Source: Granulicella aggregans (GTDB lineage: Bacteria > Acidobacteriota > Terriglobia > Terriglobales > Acidobacteriaceae). From it: a stretch of DNA of 64,000 bases. The notes beneath the pieces are model-generated. The model had not been told where the DNA came from and ran no database searches. It saw only the letters and a list, made by a program, of their open reading frames with translations. The first letter of the stretch is position 1, and every line of letters begins with the position of its first letter. The stretch covers positions 1,054,001-1,118,000 of the forward strand of contig NZ_JACHIP010000001.1 in NCBI RefSeq assembly GCF_014203275.1, written 5' to 3'. Both the position numbers and the translations under genes were made by a program. This document shows positions 36,590 to 46,247 of the stretch, piece after piece.

Positions 36590-38680
36590 ATGGCGACCGC
36601 TGTTGCGGATGTGGTTCCGCTGGCCAGCAAGCTCACCTCCCTTCCCCGGGCCTGGGTACACGCTCTTTTGCAGGACCTCGAGCCCGTGCCCGGACGGCTC
36701 GGCAGCACGATGCGCGTCGTACTTGCCTCGATCATTGCGCTGCTGTTGCTGGAGGCGCTGCAGATGCCGTTCCTCTCGATCGGCATGTACTTCATCTTCC
36801 TGATTGGCAGGGACAGTCCCGCCGTCTCGCTGCGCAGCGGCGTGTTCTCCTTCGCGATCGTGCTCTTCGCGATTGCGGTGGAACTTGGCGTGGTGATCTT
36901 GACGGACAACGATCCCGTAGCCCGGTTGCTGAGCGTCGCTGTTGTAACGTTCGTCTCGGGCCTGCTCGTGGTCACGACTAACACGCCACCGTTGGGCTCG
37001 ACCTTCGGGCTCATCTACTGCACGGTGATCAGCCTTTGGGAGCTGCATGCGCCCGCAGACCGGTTGGTAAAGAGTTCGCTCTATCTCCTGGGTACGTTTT
37101 GCATCTCGCTCGGCAGCGCCATCGTCGTCGAGTACATCTTCGGAGTCCGCAACCCTGCCGCAGCGCTCCAGGAGCAACGCCACGTTCGCTATTCCGCGCT
37201 CGAAACGTTGTTCCGGCTCTATGCCAATGACGCGCCTCCGGCTCAGCGCTTTGAGGCCGCGAGCAAGGTCTCGCGCATAGCCATCGCTGGCCAGGCGGGA
37301 ATGATCGCCCTCTACAACACGATCGTCGAGCGCGACCTTGACACCGGGACACTGCCTATTGCCATACGTCCTCGGATCACGATGCTGGCGCAGCTGATGG
37401 ACAATGCCGCCGCCTTCGGCCTGCAGAACCCCGTAACTGTCGATCCGGAGGTGCAACTCCGGTGCGCGCGCATCGCGGACGAATGCCACCGTCTCTTACC
37501 TGGAGTTCCAACCGAGCCGAGCAGCAGCCTAAGACCTGGTCCAGAGGGAAGCTACACCCTGCTCGATCGCGTGGAAGGGTCGTTGCACGCCATCCTGACC
37601 ATGCCACTGGACATCAATCCGACCAAGAACAGGGAGCTGGTGAGCCTGCCCAGCCATAAGGTCCCCTTCTTCATTCCCGGTGCTCTTCGCCAGGTAGAGA
37701 ATATTGCCTTCGGTTTGAAGATCAGTCTCTGTGCCACATTTTGTTACATCTTCTACCACGCCGTCGCCTGGCCAGGAATCGCAACCTCGGTGACCACCGT
37801 GCTGGTAACCGGACTCAGCAGCACCGGCGCGATCAAGCAGAAGCTGGTCTTCCGTTTGCTGGGCGCTATTATCGGCGGCTTCTTCCTTGGCATTGGAGCG
37901 ACGGTCTTCCTGTTCCCGCATATGGACTCCATCACCTCACTGGTGGTTCTCGAATCGGTAGTCGCGTTCATCTCGGCGTGGGTTGCCGCCGGGCCGAAGT
38001 TCAATTACATCGGTCTCCAGATAGCGTTCTCTTTTTACGTTGTGGCCTTCGAGGGGTTAAGCGCGCCGACCGAGCTTGCGCCCGCGCGCGACCGTCTTGC
38101 CGGCATCCTGATCGCGCTCGCGGCGATGTGGCTGGTCTTCGATCAACTTTGGCCCGTGCGTACGATCACGGTGATGCGCCGAGGCTTCGCCTCCGTCCTC
38201 CGGCTCGGAGCAGATCTGCTGAACCTGCTGGACTCCGGCAAAGAGAAGGAGATTATCCTTCGCGATGCCGACGTCCTGCGAGATCGTCTGGGTAAGACAG
38301 TGGCTGGACTGAGGAGCAGCAATACCGCGGTGCCTTACGACTTTAGCCCGGACCGTGACCGTCACATCCAGGAGGGTGACGCCATCCTTCGCGCGACCCT
38401 TACCGCCGCGGCTCTCTTCTGGAACGAGATCGCCATGCTTCACAGCCTCCAGGAGGAAGAGGTGCCCGTTCAACCAGCTCGTCGAGAGCTGCGCGACCAT
38501 CTTGCCGCCCGCTTGCTCGTCATGGCAGACCTGGTGGCTGAGCACCAGCCGGTCGTCCCGGAGAGCACGCCAGAGCCCACGAATCAAGGACTCCTGGAAG
38601 ATCCCCAGCTAGGTGAATACACGGAGCATCTGATCGCGCGTCACGCTGAGTTGGAGAAGTTCGTCGCCGCTCTCAACTAG
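36590..38680 (+). CDS. FUSC-family inner-membrane transporter (AaeB/YccS-like)
   Basis: The 696-aa protein has two blocks of membrane helices (about 40-190 and 365-530) flanking and followed by soluble helical regions. This is the FUSC/aromatic-acid exporter pattern. Typical pieces are 'VVLASIIALLLLEALQMPFL' and 'KLVFRLLGAIIGGFFLGIGA'. With the HlyD, YtcA-like and TolC proteins it forms a complete export route, by analogy with AaeAB efflux of aromatic acids. Substrate is unknown. Confidence 0.9.
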   Translation: MATAVADVVPLASKLTSLPRAWVHALLQDLEPVPGRLGSTMRVVLASIIALLLLEALQMPFLSIGMYFIFLIGRDSPAVSLRSGVFSFAIVLFAIAVELGVVILTDNDPVARLLSVAVVTFVSGLLVVTTNTPPLGSTFGLIYCTVISLWELHAPADRLVKSSLYLLGTFCISLGSAIVVEYIFGVRNPAAALQEQRHVRYSALETLFRLYANDAPPAQRFEAASKVSRIAIAGQAGMIALYNTIVERDLDTGTLPIAIRPRITMLAQLMDNAAAFGLQNPVTVDPEVQLRCARIADECHRLLPGVPTEPSSSLRPGPEGSYTLLDRVEGSLHAILTMPLDINPTKNRELVSLPSHKVPFFIPGALRQVENIAFGLKISLCATFCYIFYHAVAWPGIATSVTTVLVTGLSSTGAIKQKLVFRLLGAIIGGFFLGIGATVFLFPHMDSITSLVVLESVVAFISAWVAAGPKFNYIGLQIAFSFYVVAFEGLSAPTELAPARDRLAGILIALAAMWLVFDQLWPVRTITVMRRGFASVLRLGADLLNLLDSGKEKEIILRDADVLRDRLGKTVAGLRSSNTAVPYDFSPDRDRHIQEGDAILRATLTAAALFWNEIAMLHSLQEEEVPVQPARRELRDHLAARLLVMADLVAEHQPVVPESTPEPTNQGLLEDPQLGEYTEHLIARHAELEKFVAALN

Positions 38681-38689
38681 GTAGCGCTT

Positions 38690-39820
38690 ATGCCCTGCGA
38701 GGACGAGGAGACAACAAAGGTGGGCAAATTGCATTGGCAAAATGATGACGCTGGACCTCGGACCAACCTTGCGGGATTTGCATGGAGAAGGGTCCTTCGG
38801 TGCACAATCTTTCCTCTAATGCTGGCGGTGCTCTTCAGCGTAACCACAGCTAAGGCGCAGCAGGCATCGAGCGCAGTGTTGACCCTGCCCAACATGCCTT
38901 TGCATGATCCCTGGATCCTGACGAATGAAGCGGACAAGACCTACTACCTGTACACCTCCAACGTCCCCAAGGTCTCAGGCGTGAGCGGCGTTGGAACCAT
39001 GGTGTACCGGAGCGCCGATCTGAAGCATTGGGAGCCGCCGATCGTGGTCTTTCACACGTCCGAGATGAGTTGGGCGCAGAGCGGAGCGTGGGCTCCGGAG
39101 GTGCATCGCTGGAAGGGTAGGTACTATCTCTTCACCACGGTCTTCGATGATTCGAAGCCGCTGCCGCCCGGCCACAATGCCGTGCGTCCAGCCTACCGCC
39201 GCGGGACGATCAGCGCGGTGAGCGACAGCCCGCTTGGCCCCTTCCATCCTTTGAATCCGAATGGGCCGCTGCCACCGTCGGACTTCATGACCCTGGATGG
39301 AACGCTCTATGTCGATCCCGCCGGAAAACCGTGGCTCGTGTACGCTCATGAATGGTTGCAGAAGACAGATGGAACTATAGAGGCTGTGCGACTAACCGAC
39401 GACCTCGCGAAGAGCGCGGCGGCGCCCATCTTTCTCTTCAAAGCATCTGACGCACCCTGGCTGGACAAGGACGTTGTCCCATCAACAGACTCCAGCCAGT
39501 ACGTCACGGATGGGCCTGAACTCTTCCGCACGCATGACGGCCACCTACTGATGTTGTGGTCAAGCTACTCGAACGATAGCAAGTATATTCAGACGGTCGC
39601 ACGATCGAAGACGGGCACCATCGAAGGGCCGTGGGAGCAACTGGCTCCGCTGGTCTATGAAGACAGTGGACACGGCATGCTCTTCCACACGTTCGATGGT
39701 TCGCTGGTGATGGTCCTCCATCAGCCCTTCAAAAATGCGCGGGGGAAGATCTATGCGATGAAGGATGCCGGAGACCATCTGGAAGTCGTGCGAGAGCGAA
39801 CAGACCTCGATGCTCCGTAA
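38690..39820 (+). CDS. Glycoside hydrolase family 43, exported
   Basis: The 376-aa protein has a signal peptide core at about 40-57 ending AKAQQ. The five-bladed GH43 catalytic residues are recognisable: Asp73 in 'MPLHDPWIL' (base), D203 in 'FMTLDGTLYVDP' (pKa modulator) and E277 in 'VTDGPELFR' (acid). GH43 enzymes remove arabinose or xylose from plant polysaccharides, which fits the pentonate catabolic genes at 5-9 kb. The N-region before the signal core is long; GTG at 38720 is an alternative start. It is 9 bp after the FUSC gene but is unlikely to be functionally linked to it. Confidence 0.9.
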   Translation: MPCEDEETTKVGKLHWQNDDAGPRTNLAGFAWRRVLRCTIFPLMLAVLFSVTTAKAQQASSAVLTLPNMPLHDPWILTNEADKTYYLYTSNVPKVSGVSGVGTMVYRSADLKHWEPPIVVFHTSEMSWAQSGAWAPEVHRWKGRYYLFTTVFDDSKPLPPGHNAVRPAYRRGTISAVSDSPLGPFHPLNPNGPLPPSDFMTLDGTLYVDPAGKPWLVYAHEWLQKTDGTIEAVRLTDDLAKSAAAPIFLFKASDAPWLDKDVVPSTDSSQYVTDGPELFRTHDGHLLMLWSSYSNDSKYIQTVARSKTGTIEGPWEQLAPLVYEDSGHGMLFHTFDGSLVMVLHQPFKNARGKIYAMKDAGDHLEVVRERTDLDAP

Positions 39821-39827
39821 TGGTCTG

Positions 39828-40676
39828 TCACGCCGGAAAGATACCGTACTTCGAGGCTAGAAACTCTTGCAGTTCCTGCGGAAGGGCAAAAGCTAGTTCC
39901 TGCCAGGTGAGCAGTTTGAGCTGGCACCGAAGCTCGGCGGAACTCACCGCCCGCATCACTTTGAACCACATCTCGATCAGGTCAGGCCGTCGAGCGTCGC
40001 AGAACACACAAAACGAACAGCCAAGAGCGTATGCGGCAAGCGTGCCCCGGATCAGCTGATAGCCGGCATGTCTGCCGTCTCGCATGGGAAGCTCTGACAG
40101 GTCGAAGACCTCGTCGATAGCGCGATAGCGCGAGACTAACTTCGAGGCTGCAAATTGGAAGTCCGACTCCGTCAGTTTGGCTTCGATCAAAAGATCGCCA
40201 AGCCTGAGGTCCACCTCTGTCGCGTCGCTCTTCGCTCTCTGCAAAGGAACTCGGGGCTTGAACCCGAACTCCGGCTGCGCAGTGCACTCCACATTCAGCA
40301 ACGTTCGCAGTCCGCCGCTCGCCATCGTTCCGGGATGGCAAAAGATGTTCATCAAGAGCGCATCGGAACTGTTCGAACAATCCAGTTCCTTCCATTGCCA
40401 GTTGGAACGTGGCTTCATGCGTTTCGAAGCGGTATGAACCTTCTCCAGGCGCTTCGCCCAAGCCTCGCGCTGAAGGATCGCGGCGTAGGCATCCGGGTGA
40501 AAGTTTCCATGCCGTCCGTGCTCATCCTGCCCGAAGATAATGCTGGGGAGCTGCCCGTCCGTCCGCTCGTGCAGGTGGCCGCTCAAGACGGCAAGCCGGA
40601 GGCTGCGAAGGCTCAGTTCGCTCCGCAGACTTAGCCCCGCCGGGATCACGAATCCTGATTGCTCATCGGACGACAT
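39828..40676 (-). CDS. Uncharacterised protein with PD-(D/E)XK-like motif
   Basis: I start at ATG 40676 (282 aa), where AGGAG is 3 nt upstream; the open frame to 40769 would overlap the dinB start. No membrane segment or signal is seen. The middle has 'ATEVDLRLGDLLIEAKLT', an E..D-x(n)-E-A-K pattern like the PD-(D/E)XK nuclease core. A Cys-rich patch 'YALGCSFCVFCDARRPD' follows. Possible roles include a restriction-type endonuclease or a DNA-repair nuclease. It is divergent from dinB, with about 67 bp between. No methyltransferase is nearby. Confidence 0.65.
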   Translation of the reverse strand: MSSDEQSGFVIPAGLSLRSELSLRSLRLAVLSGHLHERTDGQLPSIIFGQDEHGRHGNFHPDAYAAILQREAWAKRLEKVHTASKRMKPRSNWQWKELDCSNSSDALLMNIFCHPGTMASGGLRTLLNVECTAQPEFGFKPRVPLQRAKSDATEVDLRLGDLLIEAKLTESDFQFAASKLVSRYRAIDEVFDLSELPMRDGRHAGYQLIRGTLAAYALGCSFCVFCDARRPDLIEMWFKVMRAVSSAELRCQLKLLTWQELAFALPQELQEFLASKYGIFPA

Positions 40677-40743
40677 AGCTCCTATAATAGGCGAAGATTT
40701 AGCGAATTCGACTCGGGTTGATCGAGAGTCTAATCGAGAGTCC

Positions 40744-41913
40744 ATGAGCGAGCCACCGGCATTTCGCAAGATCGTTCACGTCGACATGGACGCCTTCTAC
40801 GCGTCGGTGGAACAGCGCGACAATCCCGAGCTTCGAGGCCGTCCGGTCGTGGTCGCCTGGCGTGGCGCTCGTTCGGTCGTGTGCGCCTCTTCGTATGAGG
40901 CGCGTAAGTTCGGCATACGATCGGCGATGCCTGCGGTGCGAGCCGAGAGGCTCTGTCCGGAGGCTGTCTTCCTCCCGCCTGACTTTGTCCGCTACAAGGC
41001 GGTCTCACGGGCCGTGCGCGAGATCTTCGAGCGCCACACGGATCTCATCGAGCCGTTGTCGCTCGACGAGGCCTACCTTGATGTCACGGAGAACAAGCTC
41101 GGGCTCGCAACGGCAACGCGGGTTGCGAAGAGGATCCGGCAGGAGATCCGTGAGGAACTAAACCTGACCGCCTCTGCCGGTGTTGCGCCGAACAAGTTTC
41201 TCGCCAAGATCGCGTCCGACTGGAAGAAGCCGGACGGCCTCTTCGTGATTCAGCCCCACGAGGTCGAGAGCTTCCTTGTCCCACTCCCCGTGGGCCGAAT
41301 TCCAGGGGTTGGACAGGTCACGGAAGCCCGCATGAAGGCCGTTGGCATCGCAACCGTTGGCGACCTTTGCGCGATGGAGAGGACGACGCTGGAAGGCCAC
41401 TTTGGCCGGTATGGCCGGCGCTTGTATGAGCTCGCTCGCGGCATCGATCACAACCCCGTCATCGCAAACCGCGCGAGCAAATCGATCTCCGCGGAAGATA
41501 CCTTTCCAGTTGATATCCCGCTGCCGGAGACCGAGCCGCTGCTGCGTAAGCTGGCGGAGAAGGTCTGGGCTGCGTCGCGGCAGAACGCGCGGATGGCGAG
41601 GACGGTGGTCCTGAAGTTGAAGACGAAGGAGTTCAACACGCTCACGCGCAGCCTGACTCCACCCACCATGCCGGTGTCGCTGGAGGAGTTCGCCGATGTG
41701 GCCGTCTCGCTTGCGGAACGAGTCGACCTCGGCCCCGGTCAGCTCTTCCGCCTGGTGGGCGTGGGACTGAGCAACTTCCAGGTGGAACAGGTAGCCGAGA
41801 CGCCACTCTTCACTCATGACGATGACGATGAGGACTTGCTTGTCCCCTCTTCTGAAGATCAATCGGCACTGCCATCGGACATCCTCGAAAGCCTTCAATC
41901 TGCTAGAAAGTAA
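40744..41913 (+). CDS. dinB: DNA polymerase IV (Y-family)
   Basis: From ATG 40744 the protein has 389 aa and opens 'KIVHVDMDAFYASVEQRDNP', the Pol IV signature with catalytic D14. The second carboxylate pair is D108-E109 in 'PLSLDEAYLDVT'. The helix-hairpin-helix region ('GRIPGVGQVTEARMKAVGI') and little-finger domain follow. Near the end 'ETPLF' resembles a beta-clamp binding motif, before an acidic tail. It performs error-prone translesion synthesis. A short direct repeat (TCGAGAGTC twice) precedes the start; I see no clear LexA box. Confidence 0.95.
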   Translation: MSEPPAFRKIVHVDMDAFYASVEQRDNPELRGRPVVVAWRGARSVVCASSYEARKFGIRSAMPAVRAERLCPEAVFLPPDFVRYKAVSRAVREIFERHTDLIEPLSLDEAYLDVTENKLGLATATRVAKRIRQEIREELNLTASAGVAPNKFLAKIASDWKKPDGLFVIQPHEVESFLVPLPVGRIPGVGQVTEARMKAVGIATVGDLCAMERTTLEGHFGRYGRRLYELARGIDHNPVIANRASKSISAEDTFPVDIPLPETEPLLRKLAEKVWAASRQNARMARTVVLKLKTKEFNTLTRSLTPPTMPVSLEEFADVAVSLAERVDLGPGQLFRLVGVGLSNFQVEQVAETPLFTHDDDDEDLLVPSSEDQSALPSDILESLQSARK

Positions 41914-41925
41914 GAGGAGATAAAG

Positions 41926-42780
41926 ATGAAGCTGCTGCGATACGGGAACAAGGGATTCGAACGTCCGGGGATGTTGGATGAAGCTGGAAAGCTGCGTGAC
42001 CTGTCGGGCGTGGTGCCGGACATCGCCGGTGCGGTGCTGTCACCGGACTCGCTGAAGAGTCTGCTGGAGCTGGATGCGTCGACGCTGCCAATGGTTGATG
42101 GCCCTTACCGCATCGGCCCGTGCGTCGGTGGCGTGGGTAAGTTCATCTGCATCGGCCTCAACTACTCCGACCATGCAGCGGAATCGGGCATGGCGGTGCC
42201 GAAGGAGCCGGTGGTCTTCATGAAGGCGACCTCGTCCATTATTGGCCCGGATGACGACGTGATGATCCCGCGGGACTCTCTGAAGACCGACTGGGAGGTC
42301 GAGCTTGGCGTCGTGATCGGCAAAGAGGCAAAGTATGTCGATGAGGCCGACGCTCTGTCTTACGTAGCGGGTTACTGCGTGGTGAACGACCTCTCAGAAC
42401 GCGCCTTTCAGCTTGAGGGCACAGGTCAATGGGTGAAGGGAAAGAGCGCGGACACCTTCGGTCCTATCGGGCCGTGGCTGGTGACCACGGATGAGGTTTC
42501 CGATCCGCAGAGTCTGCGCTTGTGGCTCGAGGTCGACGGGCACAGGTTCCAGGACGGTACGACGGCGACGATGGTCTTCGGGGTCGCCCACCTGGTGAGC
42601 TATCTCAGCCGCTACATGAGCCTGCAGCCGGGCGACATCATCTCCACGGGAACGCCTCCGGGCGTGGGGCTTGGCCAGAAGCCGCCTGTCTACCTGAAGG
42701 CGGGCAGCAAGATGAAGCTTGGGATTGATGGCCTTGGAGAGCAGGCGCAGAACGTCATCGCCTACTGGCCACAGATCTGA
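41926..42780 (+). CDS. Fumarylacetoacetate hydrolase-family protein
   Basis: The 284-aa protein has GAGGAG before the ATG, 12 bp after dinB. Family motifs are 'CIGLNYSDHAAESG', the metal-site 'DWEVELGVVIG' and 'VNDLSERAFQLE', then 'DTFGPIGPWLVT' and 'ISTGTPPGVGLGQKP'. This is the branch that includes 2,4-diketo-3-deoxy-L-fuconate/rhamnonate hydrolases and 2-hydroxyheptadienedioate isomerases. It is a different branch from the FAH protein at 5.2-6.0 kb. No neighbouring pathway gene fixes its substrate. Confidence 0.88.
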   Translation: MKLLRYGNKGFERPGMLDEAGKLRDLSGVVPDIAGAVLSPDSLKSLLELDASTLPMVDGPYRIGPCVGGVGKFICIGLNYSDHAAESGMAVPKEPVVFMKATSSIIGPDDDVMIPRDSLKTDWEVELGVVIGKEAKYVDEADALSYVAGYCVVNDLSERAFQLEGTGQWVKGKSADTFGPIGPWLVTTDEVSDPQSLRLWLEVDGHRFQDGTTATMVFGVAHLVSYLSRYMSLQPGDIISTGTPPGVGLGQKPPVYLKAGSKMKLGIDGLGEQAQNVIAYWPQI

Positions 42781-42789
42781 CGGGTCACA

Positions 42790-43398
42790 TCACCGGAGGT
42801 GGATGACGACGCCGGCTCCGAGTTGAATGTTGTTTTGCACGTTCGACGTGCCGTTGGGAAAGTGAGTTCGCACCCAGTCTGCCTGGACTACGCGAAGAGA
42901 GATGCGTGGCGTGATGTCGAGATCGACTCCGCCGCCAACCTTGAAGCAGAAGGAACTCGCCGACGAAGAAGATTCGGTCGCCCCGGCGAAGACGCTGTTG
43001 GAGGCAGTGGCTTCGCCGAAGAGCACGTGCCCGAAGACCGAGGAGTTGTAGTAGTCCGCACGCGACGGCGCGATCCACTTGTATTGCGGCCCGGCGGTGA
43101 AGGTGAGGAGCCGCAGGCCGACTCCATCGGAGCTGATCTTCCCACTCTGTGAACCCGTAATGTCTCCGACTACGCCGAATCCCTTCCACAGCGATACCCC
43201 AGCCATGGCACTTCCTCCCTGTAGCCAGAAGGTGTGGCCCGGCAGAGTCTTGGAGCGGTTCGCATCGTAGAGCACGGCAGCGTCGAGCCTCATCGTCGCC
43301 TTCGCAGTCGCTTGGGCCCGCGCCGAGGCACTCGCAAGGAGAAGGATAAGAAGACTGATCAGGGGCGTACGCATCGTTTGCCGTTTACCTTTCTTCAT
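42790..43398 (-). CDS. Small outer-membrane beta-barrel-like protein
   Basis: The 202-aa protein begins MKKGKRQTMRTPLISLLILL, a signal peptide cleaved near ASARAQA. The mature part is rich in alternating hydrophobic/polar strands ('AMAGVSLWKGFGVVGDI', 'LRLLTFTAGPQYKWI') and ends in a strand, 'QLGAGVVIHLR'. This is the look of an OmpA-like eight-strand barrel. Its start overlaps the stop of the FG-GAP gene (ATGA). It is therefore co-translated with the two giant surface proteins and may help anchor or monitor them. Confidence 0.75.
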   Translation of the reverse strand: MKKGKRQTMRTPLISLLILLLASASARAQATAKATMRLDAAVLYDANRSKTLPGHTFWLQGGSAMAGVSLWKGFGVVGDITGSQSGKISSDGVGLRLLTFTAGPQYKWIAPSRADYYNSSVFGHVLFGEATASNSVFAGATESSSSASSFCFKVGGGVDLDITPRISLRVVQADWVRTHFPNGTSNVQNNIQLGAGVVIHLR

Positions 43399-46247
43399 TG
43401 AACGTTCAACTGAAGCGACGTGGTGTGTGCCAGCGCTCCACTGGAGGCGGTGACAGTGAGGGTGTAGTTGCGCGACGCCTGTCCCAGATACCCATTGCTG
43501 CCACAGCCGGTAAACGTGAGGAGAGCGGCAGAACCGGCAAGCACGATCACCGCCATGTAGAGAGCGCGCGAAAGTGAGCGCGCGGCCCTTCTAAAGCGGC
43601 GCAGCGTCGCAAAGGGCAGGAGAAACAGAGTAAGAGCCATGGCGAAGTTGGAAGGCGACCGGTGCAGGCCCGCTACTTCCTTAGCGACGGTCACGGTCAT
43701 CGATGTTGACGTGGCTGTCGCTCCGGGAGTCAGCGTAGCGGGCATGAACGTGGCTGTCGCTCCAGCAGGCAGTCCAGCAACGGAGAAGCTGATGGTGTTG
43801 GGAAAGCTGCTATCGGGCGTGATCATCAAGTCGTAGGCGACACTCTGCCCAGGCTGCACTGTCTTTGACGGCTGGGTCGCCGCGAGCGCGAAGTCGCCGG
43901 TGGAGGCAGCAAGCGAGGCCGATGTGCCTCCGACGTAGTTGGTGTCGCCGCTGTAGGTCGCGGTGACGGGGTGAACGCCGGCTGCAAGCGAAGTAACCGA
44001 GTAGGTCGCCACTCCGCCGACGAGCGGGGATGAGCCGATGAGAGCGTTGCCGTCGTAGAAGCCGACCGTTCCTGTCGGAACTCCACTCGTGAATGACGTC
44101 ACCGTCGAGGTGAAGGTGAAGCTGGCACCAGGCCCAGGCGTGCCGGTGAGCGTAATTTTGATGATCGCCTTGTTCACCGTGAGCACAGAGACAGAGCTGT
44201 TGCTGGCTAAGAAGTTGGCATCGCCGAGATAGTCCGCCGAGAGGCTGTGCTGGGCTACCGAGAAAGAGTTCAAGCTGAGAAGTGCCTGACCGTTTGCGAC
44301 GTTCGATTGGCCAAGGGCAGTGCTGCCGTCGAAGAACTTAACCGCACCCGTCGCTGTGTAGTTTGAGGCCGAGGGAGGCGCAATCGCAGCGGTCAGTTGT
44401 ACGACCTGTCCGTACTCGACTGAGTTTGTCGGCGATATGGCTAAAGCAGTCGTTGTCGCGATGGGGCTGCCGATGAGCGGGACGGTTGCGGAGGTGCTGG
44501 CAGTGTAGAGGCTGTCTCCAGCGTAGGTCGCGGAGACTGCATGAGCCACTGCAGCACCTGGAACGACAACCGATGGAAGCGTCGCGGTAGCCGAACGCGT
44601 GATCTGTAGGGGCCGGATACTAGTTGATCCGCCACCCACGTTCGTGATCGCAAGGTCCTGGGTCCCGTCGCCGTCGAAGTCGGCGGTAGTTACTGACGCT
44701 GGAGAATCGAGGTTGGCGACGACAGAGTTTGTGCCTGTAGTAAATGAACCAGTGCCGTCACCGAACAAGATCGTCGCCGTATTCGCATTGCCGTTGGTGA
44801 CGATGAGGTCCTGCTTGCCGTCACCGTTGAAGTCGCTCACCGCGATGGCGCTGGGGCTGTCGCCTGTGCTGTAAGGCGTGCCAAACGCGGCCAGGCCTGT
44901 GCCGGTATTCAGCAGGATCGAGAGCGCGTTGCCGGTCGCGCTGATCACCGCGAGGTCTGCGTTGCCGTCTGCGTTGAAGTCGCCAACCACCGCCGACACC
45001 GGATAAGAGAGCGTCGCGAAGGGCGAGCCCGACAGGGGTGTGAATCCGCCCAGGCCATCGCCCTGGAGGAGGGTGATATTGTTCGAGGTCGTATTGACGA
45101 CTGCGAGATCGAGGATGCCATCGTGGTTGAAGTCGGCTGTTCCGATCCACGAAGGGTTTTGACCAACCGCATAAGTGACTGACGGGTTGGAGGCAAAGCC
45201 TCCTGCACCATCGTTGATCAGGACCGTGATGGTGGAGTCGTAAACGTTCGCGACCGCAATGTCGGGCAGACCGTCGCCGTCGAAGTCGCCTATGACGATC
45301 GACTGCGGGCCGCTGCCGACGGCTACGCTAAGACCGGCGGTGAAGCGGCCGCTGCCGTCCCCAAAGAGGATGGAGATGTTCCCGGCCATCCCGTTTGCCG
45401 AGAGGATATCGAGGTGCCCATCGGCGTTCAGGTCGGCGACCACCAGTGCGGTCGGTCCGGCTCCAACAGCGAAGGGCGATCCCGCGGCCTGGGTGAAGGC
45501 TCCGGTTCCGTCGCCAAGGAAGACGCTTACCGTGTTGTCCTGAAGATTGGCGGTGGCGAAGTCGGGGATGCCGTCATTGTTGAAGTCGCCCGTTACCACG
45601 CTGGCGGGGATAGAGCCGGCTTTGACGGGAGAGGTCGGAATCGTGACGAAGTCGTAGATGGGTGCGGCAGTGGTTGAGATCTCCGCTGAACCCAGGGTAA
45701 GGTTCTTGTTGCTGGTGTCGATGAAGCTCACCATCTCGCTGCCGGACGGAGTGGCAAGCCCGTGATAGCCAACCGTTGCGGTCAGGGAGTAGTTGCCCAC
45801 GCTTCCGCTGCTGACGGCAACTGTGGTCGAGGGCGCTGTGCCGCTGACGCTGACGGACGCGGTAGAAGAGATGCTCGCGAACGCGGTATGGGTGCCGGTG
45901 AAGATCGCGTTGACCGTGTGATCGCCAGGGCCAAAGATGTGCTTCAGAACCGCCGCGCCGGTTGCCGAGAGCTGCGCGGAGCCAAGCACAGCGGGGCCCT
46001 CGCAGAAGGTTGCGGTGGCGTCGCAGAAGGTCACCCGGCCAGCGGCGACCGGCGCTCCGGAGGCAGTCACCGTCGCGGTCAGAACAACCGCTGTCCCGGT
46101 TGTTACGGAGCTACTGGAAAGCGTCAAGGTGGTGCTGCTGGCGAGGGGCGAAGTTGCCCATAGGCTGGCTGTATCTCCAAAGGCGGCAAGAACAAGAGCG
46201 GCGACAAAAAGCTTTCTGCTAGTAAGGGACATGATCAGTCGGTTCAT
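43395..46247 (-). CDS. Secreted FG-GAP/VCBS and Ig-like repeat protein
   Basis: The 950-aa protein has a signal peptide (about 1-32), an Ig-like domain with a Cys pair ('FCDATATFCEGP'), and seven FG-GAP/VCBS repeats from about 218 to 560. Each repeat carries a Ca-binding loop such as 'DFNNDGIPDFATAN' or 'DFDGDGLPDIAVAN'. Ig3-like repeats ('TYAGDSLYTAS', 'DYLGDANFLAS', 'TYSGDTNYVGG') follow. Unusually, near the C terminus comes a hydrophobic helix with an internal lipobox-like 'TFTGCGSNG', then a final strand domain. It probably acts at the cell surface in adhesion. It is coupled by 4-bp overlaps to both neighbours. Confidence 0.88.
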   Translation of the reverse strand: MNRLIMSLTSRKLFVAALVLAAFGDTASLWATSPLASSTTLTLSSSSVTTGTAVVLTATVTASGAPVAAGRVTFCDATATFCEGPAVLGSAQLSATGAAVLKHIFGPGDHTVNAIFTGTHTAFASISSTASVSVSGTAPSTTVAVSSGSVGNYSLTATVGYHGLATPSGSEMVSFIDTSNKNLTLGSAEISTTAAPIYDFVTIPTSPVKAGSIPASVVTGDFNNDGIPDFATANLQDNTVSVFLGDGTGAFTQAAGSPFAVGAGPTALVVADLNADGHLDILSANGMAGNISILFGDGSGRFTAGLSVAVGSGPQSIVIGDFDGDGLPDIAVANVYDSTITVLINDGAGGFASNPSVTYAVGQNPSWIGTADFNHDGILDLAVVNTTSNNITLLQGDGLGGFTPLSGSPFATLSYPVSAVVGDFNADGNADLAVISATGNALSILLNTGTGLAAFGTPYSTGDSPSAIAVSDFNGDGKQDLIVTNGNANTATILFGDGTGSFTTGTNSVVANLDSPASVTTADFDGDGTQDLAITNVGGGSTSIRPLQITRSATATLPSVVVPGAAVAHAVSATYAGDSLYTASTSATVPLIGSPIATTTALAISPTNSVEYGQVVQLTAAIAPPSASNYTATGAVKFFDGSTALGQSNVANGQALLSLNSFSVAQHSLSADYLGDANFLASNSSVSVLTVNKAIIKITLTGTPGPGASFTFTSTVTSFTSGVPTGTVGFYDGNALIGSSPLVGGVATYSVTSLAAGVHPVTATYSGDTNYVGGTSASLAASTGDFALAATQPSKTVQPGQSVAYDLMITPDSSFPNTISFSVAGLPAGATATFMPATLTPGATATSTSMTVTVAKEVAGLHRSPSNFAMALTLFLLPFATLRRFRRAARSLSRALYMAVIVLAGSAALLTFTGCGSNGYLGQASRNYTLTVTASSGALAHTTSLQLNVQ

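Noticed and set aside
40677..40769. Longer N terminus of the PD-(D/E)XK-like gene and of dinB (frame from 40540)
   Set aside because: Both extensions overlap the opposite gene's control region; AGGAG at 40676 and the conserved Pol IV start at 40744 fix the starts.
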